Both the position numbers and the translations under genes were made by a program. 64,000 nt of DNA from Hymenobacter crusticola (GTDB lineage Bacteria; Bacteroidota; Bacteroidia; Cytophagales; Hymenobacteraceae): assembly GCF_002154225.1 (NCBI RefSeq), contig NZ_MTSE01000022.1:1-64000 (forward strand), written 5' to 3'. This document shows, piece after piece, positions 1 through 8,550 of this stretch. Below the pieces are notes generated by a model. The model ran no database searches. It was not told the DNA's origin and was given only the letters and a program-made list of their open reading frames with translations. Position 1 is the first letter of the stretch. Each line of letters opens with the position of its first letter.

Positions 1-85
1 TTTTGCTACTACTAAATATTTACTGTTACTTGGCTTGGTACAGTTGCGGACTCTGCGTGCTCGTCTCTTTTGATCTCACACCCCT

Positions 86-637
86 ATGCTACCTGCTGCC
101 CTCGATTTGTTCCACGGCTTGAATCCCGCGCTGAAAGTGCTCTTGCCAGCCGTCGTGATTACTGCTACGCTGCTTATCAGCCGCGCACGGCACTTGTCAT
201 TTGCCACGGATCTTGGGCTCGTGCGTCCACCTACCAAGCCGCTAGTGGGGTGGGTGCTGTTAGCCCTAGGCTGGATGCTAGCGACTGATTACGTGCTGCA
301 CTGGCGTGGAGCGTTTGACTTCAGCCCGTGGCAGGCCCAGCCACTGTGGGTATCCCTAGCGCGTGTACTCGGCGTGGGCCTTGTAGGACCTGTTGCCGAA
401 GAACTCGTCGTCCGTGGCTTGGTGTTCTCGCGGCTACGCCAAGCCGGTTTCGCCGCCATCGTCGTAATTTTATTAACGGCGGCAGGCTGGTCACTGCTGC
501 ACCTAGACTATTCGCCAGCGGTCATCTTTGTCATTTTTATCGAAGGAGTACTGCTCGGGGCGGCCCGCCAGTACACAGGGTCGTTGCTTGTGCCCATCCT
601 TATGCACATTGCCTGGAACCTGTATGCCGTCTGGTAG
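86..637 (+). CDS. CPBP family intramembrane metalloprotease
   Basis: A 183-residue hydrophobic protein with several predicted membrane spans. It carries the CPBP (Abi/CAAX-protease-like) signature: the Glu pair at 105-106 followed by Arg110 (AEELVVRG), a His at 139 after a hydrophobic stretch, and the C-terminal HIAWN motif (174-178). In this family the Glu and His residues are thought to form the metal-dependent active site inside the membrane. Bacterial members process prenylated or other membrane proteins, or act in bacteriocin immunity; the substrate here is unknown. No gene precedes it in the window. The family call is firm and the biological role is not. Confidence 0.85.
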   Translation: MLPAALDLFHGLNPALKVLLPAVVITATLLISRARHLSFATDLGLVRPPTKPLVGWVLLALGWMLATDYVLHWRGAFDFSPWQAQPLWVSLARVLGVGLVGPVAEELVVRGLVFSRLRQAGFAAIVVILLTAAGWSLLHLDYSPAVIFVIFIEGVLLGAARQYTGSLLVPILMHIAWNLYAVW

Positions 638-689
638 TTGCCTCCTACCGGAGGGGCTCATGAGAACTAGCCGACTTGCCTTTATTTTA

Positions 690-760
690 CCCCGCCAAGC
701 TTCTCGTTCGATCAGCGCACCAGGGCAGCTTTTTGTTGCTGTTTGCCTTATAGAAGGAAG
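690..760 (+). repeat. dispersed repeat, copy A
   Basis: The sequence around 701-740 (TTCTCGTTCGATCAGCGCAC then AGGGC and a T-run) matches that around 5695-5740 (TTCTCATTCGATTAGCGCAC then AGGGC and a T-run) at most positions. Similarity fades outward over roughly 70 bp. Both copies lie outside recognisable genes on the same strand. Nature unknown: a remnant of a duplicated gene end or a small mobile element. Confidence 0.4.
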
Positions 761-1302
761 ACTCCATCCTCACTTAGCCGTACCTGCGCCGCGGGCCATC
801 CGCTGCTATGCACCGCAACAAAACCCCTGGCTCTTGGAGAACTACTTGGCGGTCGAACCTCGTGGTCAAGACCGTTACACCTTTCTTACCTAGAGCTCGC
901 GCGTAGCAGGTTGTACGAACCCCACATATATTCAGAAGGCGCCACGCGAACCCATACTGGGCGTTGTGTTGTACCAGAATACCAACATTCGATACTTGTT
1001 TCTTGCCTAGTCTCACCGCTCGTCTTAACGTCATAGAAAAGCTGCACATCCTTTCTGCGCCCGCTGCTATGCCGAGCAACTGGAATACCAGCGGCCATCC
1101 TACCACCACGCAAGGTATTCGGGAGGTCGTACGCAAAGCGCTACCTAATCAGGCTCCGACCGAAACGGACGCTGGGAAGAGTAGGAGCAGCTGATGGCCC
1201 GTCCGCAGAGCGCCATTCAACTCCGCAAAGACGTAGAGGAGGCTCCCAAGAAGAATCGAGCGCCCCGTGCGACGAAGTAATATTACAATGCTCAGTATAA
1301 AG

Positions 1303-1332
1303 AAAAAGCCCAGCCATATGGCCGGGCTTTTT
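1303..1332. terminator. intrinsic terminator hairpin (bidirectional)
   Basis: Arms 1303-1315 and 1320-1332 pair over 13 positions with one A-C mismatch around a 4-base ATAT loop. Five A/T pairs at the base give a U-tract on either strand. It lies 46 bp before the gene at 1379 and would insulate that gene from upstream transcription. Confidence 0.8.
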
Positions 1333-1378
1333 GCTATCTTATCAGCCAGCAACAAATGGCCTTACCTAGCCCAATAGT

Positions 1379-1996
1379 ATGACGCTAAAGACCAGCCTCC
1401 TCGCTCTACTGCTAGCCGTCGCTACCCTTGCGTCGGCCAAAAAGCTGGAACTGCCCATTGAAATCATTGCTTCCCAAGCAGAGTATATTGTCGTCGGGGA
1501 GATCGTCTCTGTTCAAGCTAGCACCTACCAGTTTCACGTAGCCAAATATGTCAAAGGCAGCGGCAGCTCAACCGTGACGGTTCAGCAATTTGAGGAGTGG
1601 ACGTGTGATGTACGCTACGCCAAAGCAGCCAAAGGACAACGCCTGGTGTTGTTTCTGCAGAAACACAAGGGTGCGCTGGAATTGATCAATGGCAGCAGCG
1701 GGGAACTACCCATCCTCAACAACAAGGTCACGTTGAAAAATGAGACGTATGCCTATCAGTATGGCAAACCATTCGTACCCTATTCGATTCCCTTACCGGA
1801 GTTTGCAACCGGTCTCAAGAAGTTTGTTCGCTATTTTACCATCCCGACAGACCCCAACGCCCGTTTCTCTTTTGCTCCCAGAGCCATCGTGCAGGTAGGC
1901 AGCACCAAAGAAGTAAAAGCCTTTCGTGCTACGAGCAAATTCGCGGGCTGGCTCTACGAGCGAATAACGTCACGTTATATAATTGCCAAGGCATAG
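1379..1996 (+). CDS. hypothetical secreted protein
   Basis: A 205-residue protein with a signal peptide (hydrophobic LLALLLAVATLASA, cleavage near residue 20). The mature part is rich in beta-strand-like segments: an early VVGEIVSV and a YVKGSG strand-turn are followed by a single Cys in the EWTCDVRY stretch. The start of the mature part recalls OB-fold-like secreted proteins, but I do not recognise the family. It begins just after a terminator and is probably transcribed alone. Function unknown. Confidence 0.7.
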   Translation: MTLKTSLLALLLAVATLASAKKLELPIEIIASQAEYIVVGEIVSVQASTYQFHVAKYVKGSGSSTVTVQQFEEWTCDVRYAKAAKGQRLVLFLQKHKGALELINGSSGELPILNNKVTLKNETYAYQYGKPFVPYSIPLPEFATGLKKFVRYFTIPTDPNARFSFAPRAIVQVGSTKEVKAFRATSKFAGWLYERITSRYIIAKA

Positions 1997-2132
1997 AGTA
2001 TTTGATAAGATGAATTCTTACTAAGCAGCTATCAATGGGGATGCAACCTAGCCGCTACGATGCCGGCTCTTGAGGGTAGCTATGGATAGTTTCTCTTTCA
2101 AGGTTGGCTACTCTACCTCCCCGCAGGCGTCT

Positions 2133-3842
2133 ATGCCAATACGCGCTTGCCATCCGCCCAGCACGCGAGCGCGCCCTAGCGGCAGAAGCCACCTCACCTG
2201 GTCACTATTCAGTTGGGGCTTGGTCTTGCTGCTGCTCTGGCGTAGCCTCCCGGGCCAGGCGCAAATACGGGTAAGGGGTATCATCCTAGACGCAGAGACC
2301 AAGCAGCCCGTGCCGGCGGTCACCATTCGCCTTGGCTCCGGCCTCGCAACTAGTTCGAGCACAGATGGTGCCTTTTCGCTCACCGCGCCGACCAGACCCG
2401 ACACCATACGACTCGCTCGCCTCGGCTATGCTCCCTTGACCGTAGCCGTGCCGCCCGGACCATTCCCCACGTTCTACCTGCACCGGCAACAAGCGCTGCT
2501 AAGCCCCGTGGCGATTACTGCCCACCGCTGGGTAGGACGCAAGATCGGCATCACGAGTGCGCGGGCGCTGGTTCACTTCACCGACGGCACCTTACCCCCA
2601 GGGAAGCCCGTTGAAATTGCTCAACTGATGCGAGTGGGTACCGCCGGGGCGGCCCTGACTTCCGTCAACCTCTTGCTGGCAGCTGATTGTGCTGACAGTA
2701 GCACCGTCGTCGTGCGATTCTACCGCCTCGAAGAAAACCAACCGACTACCGTGCTGGTGGACCAGCCGCTTACCTACCGTGTGGCCCTGCGGCAGGGCTG
2801 GCTGCGGCTCGACCTCGCGCGGCATCATCTGTATCTAACCCAGGACTTTGTCGTGGGGCTCACATTTTTGCCTGGTGCCAATCACGCTTGTATCGTGCCC
2901 GTTGACATTAAGCTAGGTGGTAGCGCCAAAAGTTTTGCGCGGCCCGCTGGCGCTGTCGAGTGGCGCGTACCACCCCATCATTACCGCCTATATATCACGG
3001 CGCAGATGCCAGACCACGCCGTACCTGCCGGCGTGAACGAGGCCGAGAACCGGGAGACGTCCGCTGCCGCGCGTCTGTATTCCGAAGTGGTACAAGACTC
3101 CTTCTCGCTGTTTGTGCAACTTCCCAAAGGCTACGCGCACTCCCTGCGCCGCCACTACCCGCTGGTGGTGCTCTTGGACGGCAATGTCTACTTCGATCAA
3201 GTCAGCGAAGCGGCGCGTCAACTCCCTCAGCGCGAGGCCAGCATCCTGGTGGGTGTGGGGCGGCCCACGGTGCTGCAGCAAGACTCCTTGCGCCAGCGGG
3301 ATTACACGTACCCCGCGGCACTGCCCGCCGACAGTATTCCTTTATCGGGTGGCGGGCGGCAGTTCTTGTCCTTCTTGGAACAGGAACTGCTTCCGTATCT
3401 GGACCACACCTACCGGATCGATTCTACGCGCCGTACGCTCATGGGTCATTCATTGGGCGGGTACTTTACCTTATTTGCGCTCGTCGAAGGGCTCAAAGCA
3501 AAGCGGGCAGGCTTCAGCCAGTATGTGGCAGCGAGTCCTTCGCTTTATTATGCCAATCAGTACTTGCTACAGGAATTGACGACGCTCACGCCAACGATTC
3601 CACCTGATCCATTGCGGGTCCGCCTTACCATTGGGACCCAAGAAATGACGCCGACGACAGAAGGACGCGCCAACCAAGCCGCTTTTCAAAAAGCATTAGC
3701 CTTGTTATCAGCTCGTAAGCTAGCCCCGCTTACCGTGGAGCATACCATCTATCCTAGCTATCGTCATATGGAAACAGCCATTCCCACCTTTACCACAAGC
3801 CTGCAAACTAGGCAACATGCGCCAGCAACTGGCGGCAAATGA
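2133..3842 (+). CDS. secreted esterase with N-terminal carboxypeptidase-regulatory-like domain
   Basis: I choose the ATG at 2133 because it precedes a plausible signal peptide (LFSWGLVLLLLWRSLPGQAQ); in-frame starts also exist at 2070 and 2082. The mature 5' part is a CarboxypepD_reg-like beta-sandwich (RGIILDAETKQPVPAVTIRL...). A middle beta-rich region follows, then a putative-esterase (PF00756, Fes/EntF-like) domain over the last 240 residues. That domain has a DGNVYF segment and the nucleophile elbow GHSLGG with Ser440. Such enzymes cleave ester bonds in siderophores or feruloyl-type substrates, but the substrate cannot be read from the sequence. The gene at 7590 carries a similar esterase domain without the N-terminal extension. 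Confidence 0.8.
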   Translation: MPIRACHPPSTRARPSGRSHLTWSLFSWGLVLLLLWRSLPGQAQIRVRGIILDAETKQPVPAVTIRLGSGLATSSSTDGAFSLTAPTRPDTIRLARLGYAPLTVAVPPGPFPTFYLHRQQALLSPVAITAHRWVGRKIGITSARALVHFTDGTLPPGKPVEIAQLMRVGTAGAALTSVNLLLAADCADSSTVVVRFYRLEENQPTTVLVDQPLTYRVALRQGWLRLDLARHHLYLTQDFVVGLTFLPGANHACIVPVDIKLGGSAKSFARPAGAVEWRVPPHHYRLYITAQMPDHAVPAGVNEAENRETSAAARLYSEVVQDSFSLFVQLPKGYAHSLRRHYPLVVLLDGNVYFDQVSEAARQLPQREASILVGVGRPTVLQQDSLRQRDYTYPAALPADSIPLSGGGRQFLSFLEQELLPYLDHTYRIDSTRRTLMGHSLGGYFTLFALVEGLKAKRAGFSQYVAASPSLYYANQYLLQELTTLTPTIPPDPLRVRLTIGTQEMTPTTEGRANQAAFQKALALLSARKLAPLTVEHTIYPSYRHMETAIPTFTTSLQTRQHAPATGGK

Positions 3843-4073
3843 GAGCAGCCGAGAACCTGCTAGAATACGTTGAGGCTATCACTTACCCAGTAAGCCGGGT
3901 TACTGTCCACTCCATTTAATCGCGGCCAATGCCCCTACGGGAAGTAGTAGAAAGAGTACATTACTCAGCCGAAAATTGATTCAGCGATAAGCAGTATTAG
4001 ACAGGATCGTTATCCAGAGGCAACGGTTGCACTCATTGCCGTATCTGGGTCATATCCTGCTTATTACTGCTGT

Positions 4074-5063
4074 ATGTCATTTGCTCAACGCCTGTGCCTG
4101 CTGCTTGGCAGTGGAATCTGTCTCTTGCTACTCGGAGTTCATCCGCTGACGGCTCAATCGGTGCAGAAACAGCACCTGCTTTCCAGTGACCCGACTCACT
4201 TATACCGGACGAGGAAGGTAAGCCACGAACTCGCGCTCTACCTGCTTCCTGCCCAGTCACCTACTCCGCGAGGCGTACTGCTTTTATTGCCCGGCTTTGG
4301 TGGCCCGGCTGAAAGCGTCTTTCAGGAAACTGCCCTCGGGCAAGAAGCCTCTCAGGCTGGCTTCGTAACGGTAGTGCCGACCCTGAATAACCGGCTATAT
4401 CTGGATTCGTCCAGTATGTATTTCCTTGATGACGTGCTGCGACACCTGCTTCGGCAGTATCCAAGCGTCGGCCCAAACTTGGTTATTGGCGGCTTCTCGG
4501 CGGGCGGGCACTTGGCCTTAACCTATGCCGAAACCCTCGTTGGCGATACCACGCGCCTTCCGTTACGCGTCAAGGCCGTATTTGGCGTGGACCCGCCCGT
4601 GGATCTGGCCAACTTCTGGCAAACGGGACAACGACGTATTGCGCAAGCGTGCAGTCCGTTGCTGGTGCGAGAGGGCCGATCGATGGCCGCAACACTCACC
4701 CAGGCATTCGGCGGTTCTCCAGAGCAGGTGCCCGGCGCCTACCGCCAGTACTCAGCTTTTTCTAGCAGCGATTCTACCGGTGGCAACCTAGCTCTGCTCC
4801 GAACCATTCCGGTGCGCGTGTACTGCGAGCCGGATTTGTCTTTCTGGCGCGAACACTATTGCCCCACGATGCAACTAGAAGACTTAAATACACCTATGCT
4901 TCAACAACTGATACACTGTTTGCAGCGGCAGGGCAACAGGCAGGCCGAGTATCTTGAAACGAGAGGAAAGGGACGAGTTGGCAAGCGACCTTTTCCGCAT
5001 TCTTGGTCGATTGTCGATGCGCCTGAATGCATCCGTTGGTTACAGCCCTATACGGAGCAATGA
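4074..5063 (+). CDS. secreted alpha/beta hydrolase
   Basis: A 329-residue protein with a signal peptide (LCLLLGSGICLLLLGVHPLTAQ). The alpha/beta-hydrolase core starts with RGVLLLLPGFGG, the oxyanion-hole region. It has the nucleophile elbow GGFSAGGH with Ser142 and a likely acid in FGVDPP. The GFSAGG elbow and long N-terminal lead resemble acyl-peptide-hydrolase or esterase-like secreted hydrolases. A C-terminal His (FPHSWS) is a candidate catalytic base. The gene is convergent with the one ending at 5159. Substrate unknown. Confidence 0.75.
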   Translation: MSFAQRLCLLLGSGICLLLLGVHPLTAQSVQKQHLLSSDPTHLYRTRKVSHELALYLLPAQSPTPRGVLLLLPGFGGPAESVFQETALGQEASQAGFVTVVPTLNNRLYLDSSSMYFLDDVLRHLLRQYPSVGPNLVIGGFSAGGHLALTYAETLVGDTTRLPLRVKAVFGVDPPVDLANFWQTGQRRIAQACSPLLVREGRSMAATLTQAFGGSPEQVPGAYRQYSAFSSSDSTGGNLALLRTIPVRVYCEPDLSFWREHYCPTMQLEDLNTPMLQQLIHCLQRQGNRQAEYLETRGKGRVGKRPFPHSWSIVDAPECIRWLQPYTEQ

Positions 5064-5158
5064 TTATAATAAATCATAACAGCGTCAAGCAGCTAGCCTT
5101 GCATCGCTATAGCAGCCGAGAATCCCTTCGTGCGAGTCGTCTTTGACTAGGCAACCGC

Positions 5159-5539
5159 TTATTTGATTTTCAATTCCGGAATCAGCGGGTCCGTTTCCAC
5201 CAGTTCTAACTCCTGCACCATGGCCAACGTGCCCTGCTTGTACTTCAAAAAATGTGGCGTTTTGATATGAGCCTGATACGCGGCTTCGTCGGCGTACATT
5301 TCGAGAATGGTGAGGTGATTCGGCCGCTTTTTTTCAAATACGGCGTACAACGTGAGCACCCCCGGCTCCTTCTGCATGGCCGCCTCGACTCCTTCTTTTA
5401 GCAGCACTTTGTAACGGGCGAGTTGCGCGGGATCAATTACGAGGCGAGCGAGCCGGACTTTCTGCGGCGTGGGAGCCGCTGGTTTAGAATTCCAGCTGCC
5501 CACGATCAAGGCTACCCCGACCAGGAGCGCCACTTTCAA
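5159..5539 (-). CDS. putative monooxygenase, ABM family, exported; 5' end possibly frameshifted
   Basis: The product has an N-terminal hydrophobic segment (VALLVGVALIVGS) and then an antibiotic-biosynthesis-monooxygenase (ABM/YgiN-like) domain: VRLARLVIDPAQLARYK, EPGVLTLYAVFEKKRPNHLTILEMY, YQAHIKTPHF. These small ferredoxin-like dimers oxidise quinols or similar aromatics without a cofactor. The open frame begins with TTG at 5539. An ATG at 5561 lies in another frame (MNVSQP...) and would join this one if the five-C run just downstream were four. That would give a better signal peptide, so a one-base indel (real or sequencing error) is likely. Confidence 0.75.
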   Translation of the reverse strand: MKVALLVGVALIVGSWNSKPAAPTPQKVRLARLVIDPAQLARYKVLLKEGVEAAMQKEPGVLTLYAVFEKKRPNHLTILEMYADEAAYQAHIKTPHFLKYKQGTLAMVQELELVETDPLIPELKIK

Positions 5540-5684
5540 GAGGGGGTTGGGATACGTTCATGTGCCGAAGACGTGTAGAGTGAAAACGGATGAAGGACGT
5601 GCTTTTTGGCTCACCCTTTTACCCAAGGTCAAAAGTAGGCAGCTACGCGCCGGAGTCAGAGATTTCTCCTCTGTTTGTTCCCTG

Positions 5685-5760
5685 ACACCCACCTTGTTTC
5701 TCATTCGATTAGCGCACGAGGGCCGTTTTTTGTACTGCGGATTCCATTAGATGAAGTAGG
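5685..5760 (+). repeat. dispersed repeat, copy B
   Basis: Counterpart of the segment at about 690-760; see that entry. It lies in the roughly 300-bp gap between the ABM-type gene and the SRPBCC gene. Confidence 0.4.
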
Positions 5761-5836
5761 CGCTCGTCAGTTTCTACTTGCCCCCAACAGAACGCTCTTA
5801 AGACGGTTCTTTTTAAGCATCTTAACGAAGACCTAT

Positions 5837-6265
5837 ATGGACACGCCCTTTGTGTTGGAGCAATTGTATGAGGCTCCACTTGCTCAAGTCTGGCATGCCT
5901 TAACGGAACAAGACCAGCTGCGCGCCTGGTATTTCCCGCAATTGCAGGAATTCAAGCCCGTGGTGGGTTTCGAATTCAAATTTACGGATGAGGGGTCTCC
6001 CTACCAGAAAGAATGGCGGGTAACGCAGCTCGTTGCGGGAAGGAAGCTTGCTCACAGTTGGATGTACAAAGGCTATCCCGGTAGTTCGGAAGTAACCTTT
6101 GAGCTAGTGGCTGAAGGGAATAAAACCCGGCTGGTCTTGACGCATACGGGCTTAGCCAGCTTCCCGAATGACCCACACTTCGCCCGGCGGCGATTTGAAA
6201 ATGGGTGGCAGCAAATCTTGGGGAGCAACCTGAAAGAGCAGCTGAAGCTACCTTCTCTAGATTGA
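5837..6265 (+). CDS. SRPBCC domain-containing protein (AHSA1-like)
   Basis: A 142-residue protein from the ATG at 5837. The open frame extends further upstream, but that part has no domain and overlaps a repeat. It is a typical AHSA1/START-like domain: the N-terminal FVLEQLYEAPLAQVWHALTEQDQLRAWYFPQ, central GYPGSSEVTFELVAEGNKTRLVLTHTG, and C-terminal helix RFENGWQQILGSNLKEQL. The fold forms a hydrophobic cavity that binds small ligands. In bacteria such genes often travel with ArsR regulators, but none is present here. An intrinsic terminator follows 6 bp after the stop. Confidence 0.85.
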   Translation: MDTPFVLEQLYEAPLAQVWHALTEQDQLRAWYFPQLQEFKPVVGFEFKFTDEGSPYQKEWRVTQLVAGRKLAHSWMYKGYPGSSEVTFELVAEGNKTRLVLTHTGLASFPNDPHFARRRFENGWQQILGSNLKEQLKLPSLD

Positions 6266-6271
6266 CTACCC

Positions 6272-6301
6272 TAGCAAGCCCCTCTTAAAAGGGGCTTGCT
6301 A
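6272..6301. terminator. intrinsic terminator hairpin
   Basis: A perfect 12-bp stem (6272-6283 with 6290-6301) and a 6-base loop, followed by ACTTTTAC. It directly follows the SRPBCC gene. Confidence 0.85.
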
Positions 6302-6394
6302 CTTTTACACCAGCAGCAGTACACGCACTCGTTTTTAAACGCTATGTTGCATGCTTGGTGGTTCGCCGCCGTCACCCACCTCCCTAACCACACC

Positions 6395-7513
6395 ATGATT
6401 GTAGCATCCCCCGCCACTGCTGGGCGGGAAACGACTCCCTACTTTGGCCTCCTCGATGGCCTACGGGGCATCGCCGCGGTGGCTGTCGTGGTCTTTCACT
6501 TCATGGAATTCGCCGTGCCGGACTATGCCGACAACTTCATTGCCCATGCCTACTTCGCCGTAGATTTCTTCTTCTGCCTCTCGGGCTTTGTCATTGCCTG
6601 CGCCTATGACACGCACCTGGAGAAAATAGGAGCCGCGTCCTTCCTGCTGCGCCGCCTAATCCGGTTGCATCCCTTGGTGGTCATTGGGTCGTTTCTGGGG
6701 CTGTTGACCTTTCGCCTGGACCCGTTCAGTGACTTGTATACGGCGTATGCGCCCAAGGTTCTGCCGCTCTTGGTCACCTCGTGCCTGCTGATTCCTTATC
6801 CGCTGGTGCCGGAACGGTACTTCAACCTGTTCCACCTCAACCCGCCCACGTGGTCCCTGTTCTGGGAGTATGTTGCCACTGTCGTGTATGCCTTCGTGCT
6901 GGTCCGCGTGCGCCCAGGCGTGTTGCATATTCTCACTGGGCTGGCAGCCGTGGCCCTTATCTACGAGGCGCACGCGGCCACGAACCTAGCCGTAGGCTGG
7001 GGTGGGGAAAACGTGGGGGGCGGCGCCGTGCGGGTCAGCTATTCCTTTCTGATGGGCCTCGTCGTGTATCGGGCGCAGTGGATTCTGCCCACCCGCCTAG
7101 GCTTTCTCTCCCTGGCACTGTTGCTGCTGGCGGCCTTTCTGCTGCCGTTCGCCAAGCAAGTGAATTGGCTCACCGACTCGGTGGTCGTGCTCTTCTACTT
7201 TCCTTTTCTAGTAGCCCTAGGCGCCGGGGCACGCATGACGCTACGCTCCGCCAAGCTCTGCACCTTCTTGGGCGCAATTTCTTATCCGCTCTACATGATC
7301 CATTACCCTTTCTTGTGGATCTTTTTGAGCTATATCGAAAAGCAAAAACCACCGCTGAGCACCCTAGCTGTGTTGATTCCGCTTGGAGTGCTCTTCTTAG
7401 TGCTCTTAGCCTATGGCATCATGCGCTTCGTGGATACCCCGCTTCGCAGCTACCTGAGCCAGAAACTGAAGCTAGAGCAAGCAGCCGTTTCCTATGGTAA
7501 AGTAAACCGCTGA
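6395..7513 (+). CDS. acyltransferase family 3 membrane protein (OafA/YrhL-like)
   Basis: A 372-residue multi-pass protein. The N-terminal YFGLLDGLRGIAAVAVVVFHF is the hallmark of acyltransferase family 3, with the conserved Arg and His pair. It is followed by YFAVDFFFCLSGFVI and the RRLIRLHPL segment. Such enzymes transfer acetyl or other acyl groups to extracytoplasmic sugars, lipids or peptidoglycan. I choose the ATG at 6395 because the domain starts directly after it; an in-frame ATG at 6344 is possible, while a TTG at 6296 lies in the preceding terminator. The acceptor substrate is not predictable. Confidence 0.85.
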   Translation: MIVASPATAGRETTPYFGLLDGLRGIAAVAVVVFHFMEFAVPDYADNFIAHAYFAVDFFFCLSGFVIACAYDTHLEKIGAASFLLRRLIRLHPLVVIGSFLGLLTFRLDPFSDLYTAYAPKVLPLLVTSCLLIPYPLVPERYFNLFHLNPPTWSLFWEYVATVVYAFVLVRVRPGVLHILTGLAAVALIYEAHAATNLAVGWGGENVGGGAVRVSYSFLMGLVVYRAQWILPTRLGFLSLALLLLAAFLLPFAKQVNWLTDSVVVLFYFPFLVALGAGARMTLRSAKLCTFLGAISYPLYMIHYPFLWIFLSYIEKQKPPLSTLAVLIPLGVLFLVLLAYGIMRFVDTPLRSYLSQKLKLEQAAVSYGKVNR

Positions 7514-7589
7514 AGCTGCAGAGATATTAGGCAGGAATCCCGTTTTTAGAGACCTTACAATTAAGAAGTTCAATGGTATCCGCAAGCAT

Positions 7590-8426
7590 ATGAGGTATCT
7601 TATCGTCTTCTTGTTATTTATCTCTTCGCAGGTAACCGCCCAAGTACCCGCGTTATATAATCACGTGTCTAATGAGGTGCATCTACTTCATTCTAAGGTG
7701 CTCCAGCAAGACCGCCAACTCTACATTCAGGTCCCACACCTCGATTCGGCAGCGGCCAACACGGCCTTGCCCGTGCTGTATCTGTTAGACGGGGAAAATC
7801 ATTTTCACCTGCTGGCAGCCTATATAGAATACCTGAGCCATTGGCAGGTTATCCCCCCGATGATTGTCGTAGGCATTATCAGTGTCGACCGGGTAAAAGA
7901 CCTGACGCCGACCAACAGCGTCCTCAACTTTTCCGGCAAGGTGGATTCCAGCTACAAAACATCGGGTGGGAATGAGCCGTTTCTGACCTTCGTGCAGCAA
8001 GAATTGATGCCCTACGTGGAGGCGAAGTATAAGACTAGTGCTGTCAAAATACTGGCTGGCCATTCGTTCGGTGGCATTACCACGCTCAACTGCCTACTTA
8101 CCCGCCCTTCCCTGTTTGATGCTTACATTGCCATCAGCCCTTCCCTGTGGTTTGCCAATAAATTCGTTTTACACTTGACAGAGAAACGCCTCCCACAGCT
8201 AGCGTTGGCTAATCAAAAGCTGTTCTATAGTGTAGGAAACGAGGACGGTTCTTTCCGACAGGACGTAGTAAGGTTTGATCGCTTAATCAAAAAAGGGAGG
8301 TTGAAAAACCTTGAGCACCGCTACAAGGAGTATCCCGCTGAATCCCACATGAGCGAACCCATTCCAGCGTATTACGATGCCTTGCGATTTATCTATAAGG
8401 ATTGGAAACCCGATTCGGTAAAGTGA
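7590..8426 (+). CDS. secreted esterase (PF00756, Fes/EntF-like)
   Basis: A 278-residue protein with a short signal peptide (MRYLIVFLLFISSQVTAQ). The single putative-esterase domain shows LPVLYLLDGENHF near the oxyanion-hole strand, the nucleophile elbow GHSFGG with Ser159, and AYIAISPSLWF, characteristic of the enterochelin-esterase-like family. A His in ESHMSEP near the C terminus is the likely base. It shares its domain with the larger enzyme at 2133-3842. A bidirectional terminator follows. Confidence 0.85.
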   Translation: MRYLIVFLLFISSQVTAQVPALYNHVSNEVHLLHSKVLQQDRQLYIQVPHLDSAAANTALPVLYLLDGENHFHLLAAYIEYLSHWQVIPPMIVVGIISVDRVKDLTPTNSVLNFSGKVDSSYKTSGGNEPFLTFVQQELMPYVEAKYKTSAVKILAGHSFGGITTLNCLLTRPSLFDAYIAISPSLWFANKFVLHLTEKRLPQLALANQKLFYSVGNEDGSFRQDVVRFDRLIKKGRLKNLEHRYKEYPAESHMSEPIPAYYDALRFIYKDWKPDSVK

Positions 8427-8493
8427 TTGCGTTCCGCCAGGAAACGTAGAAACTACCGCCAACGCGTTTGACTAAACGCCACTGCTTTTAAGT

Positions 8494-8524
8494 AGAAAGC
8501 CCCTCATGATAAGAGGAGCTTTCT
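8494..8524. terminator. bidirectional intrinsic terminator between convergent genes
   Basis: Arms 8494-8505 and 8513-8524 (AGAAAGCCCCTC with GAGGAGCTTTCT) pair over 12 positions with one mismatch. T-rich sequence lies on the plus-strand side and AAAA before the left arm. It separates the esterase gene from the convergent MarR gene. Confidence 0.75.
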
Positions 8525-8550
8525 GGTTTTACAGCGTGTGATCCCAATAG

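Larger units (their letters stand above)
638..1378. other. intergenic region with a dispersed repeat and a terminator
   Basis: About 740 bp without a gene I can support. Open frames here on both strands show no family resemblance, and one of them (1149-1355, minus) runs straight through a terminator hairpin. The segment at about 690-760 resembles 5685-5760 (see the repeat entries). The stretch ends with the hairpin at 1303-1332. Confidence 0.5.

Noticed and set aside
774..1136. Open frame of 120 codons on the minus strand, with overlapping frames
   Set aside because: No family resemblance, unusual composition, mutually overlapping frames in an apparent intergenic gap.
1149..1355. Minus-strand frame with a hydrophobic stretch
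   Set aside because: Runs through a strong terminator hairpin, which accounts for part of the apparent hydrophobic codons.
5675..5836. N-terminal extension of the SRPBCC gene
   Set aside because: The domain starts right after the ATG at 5837; the upstream part overlaps a dispersed repeat.
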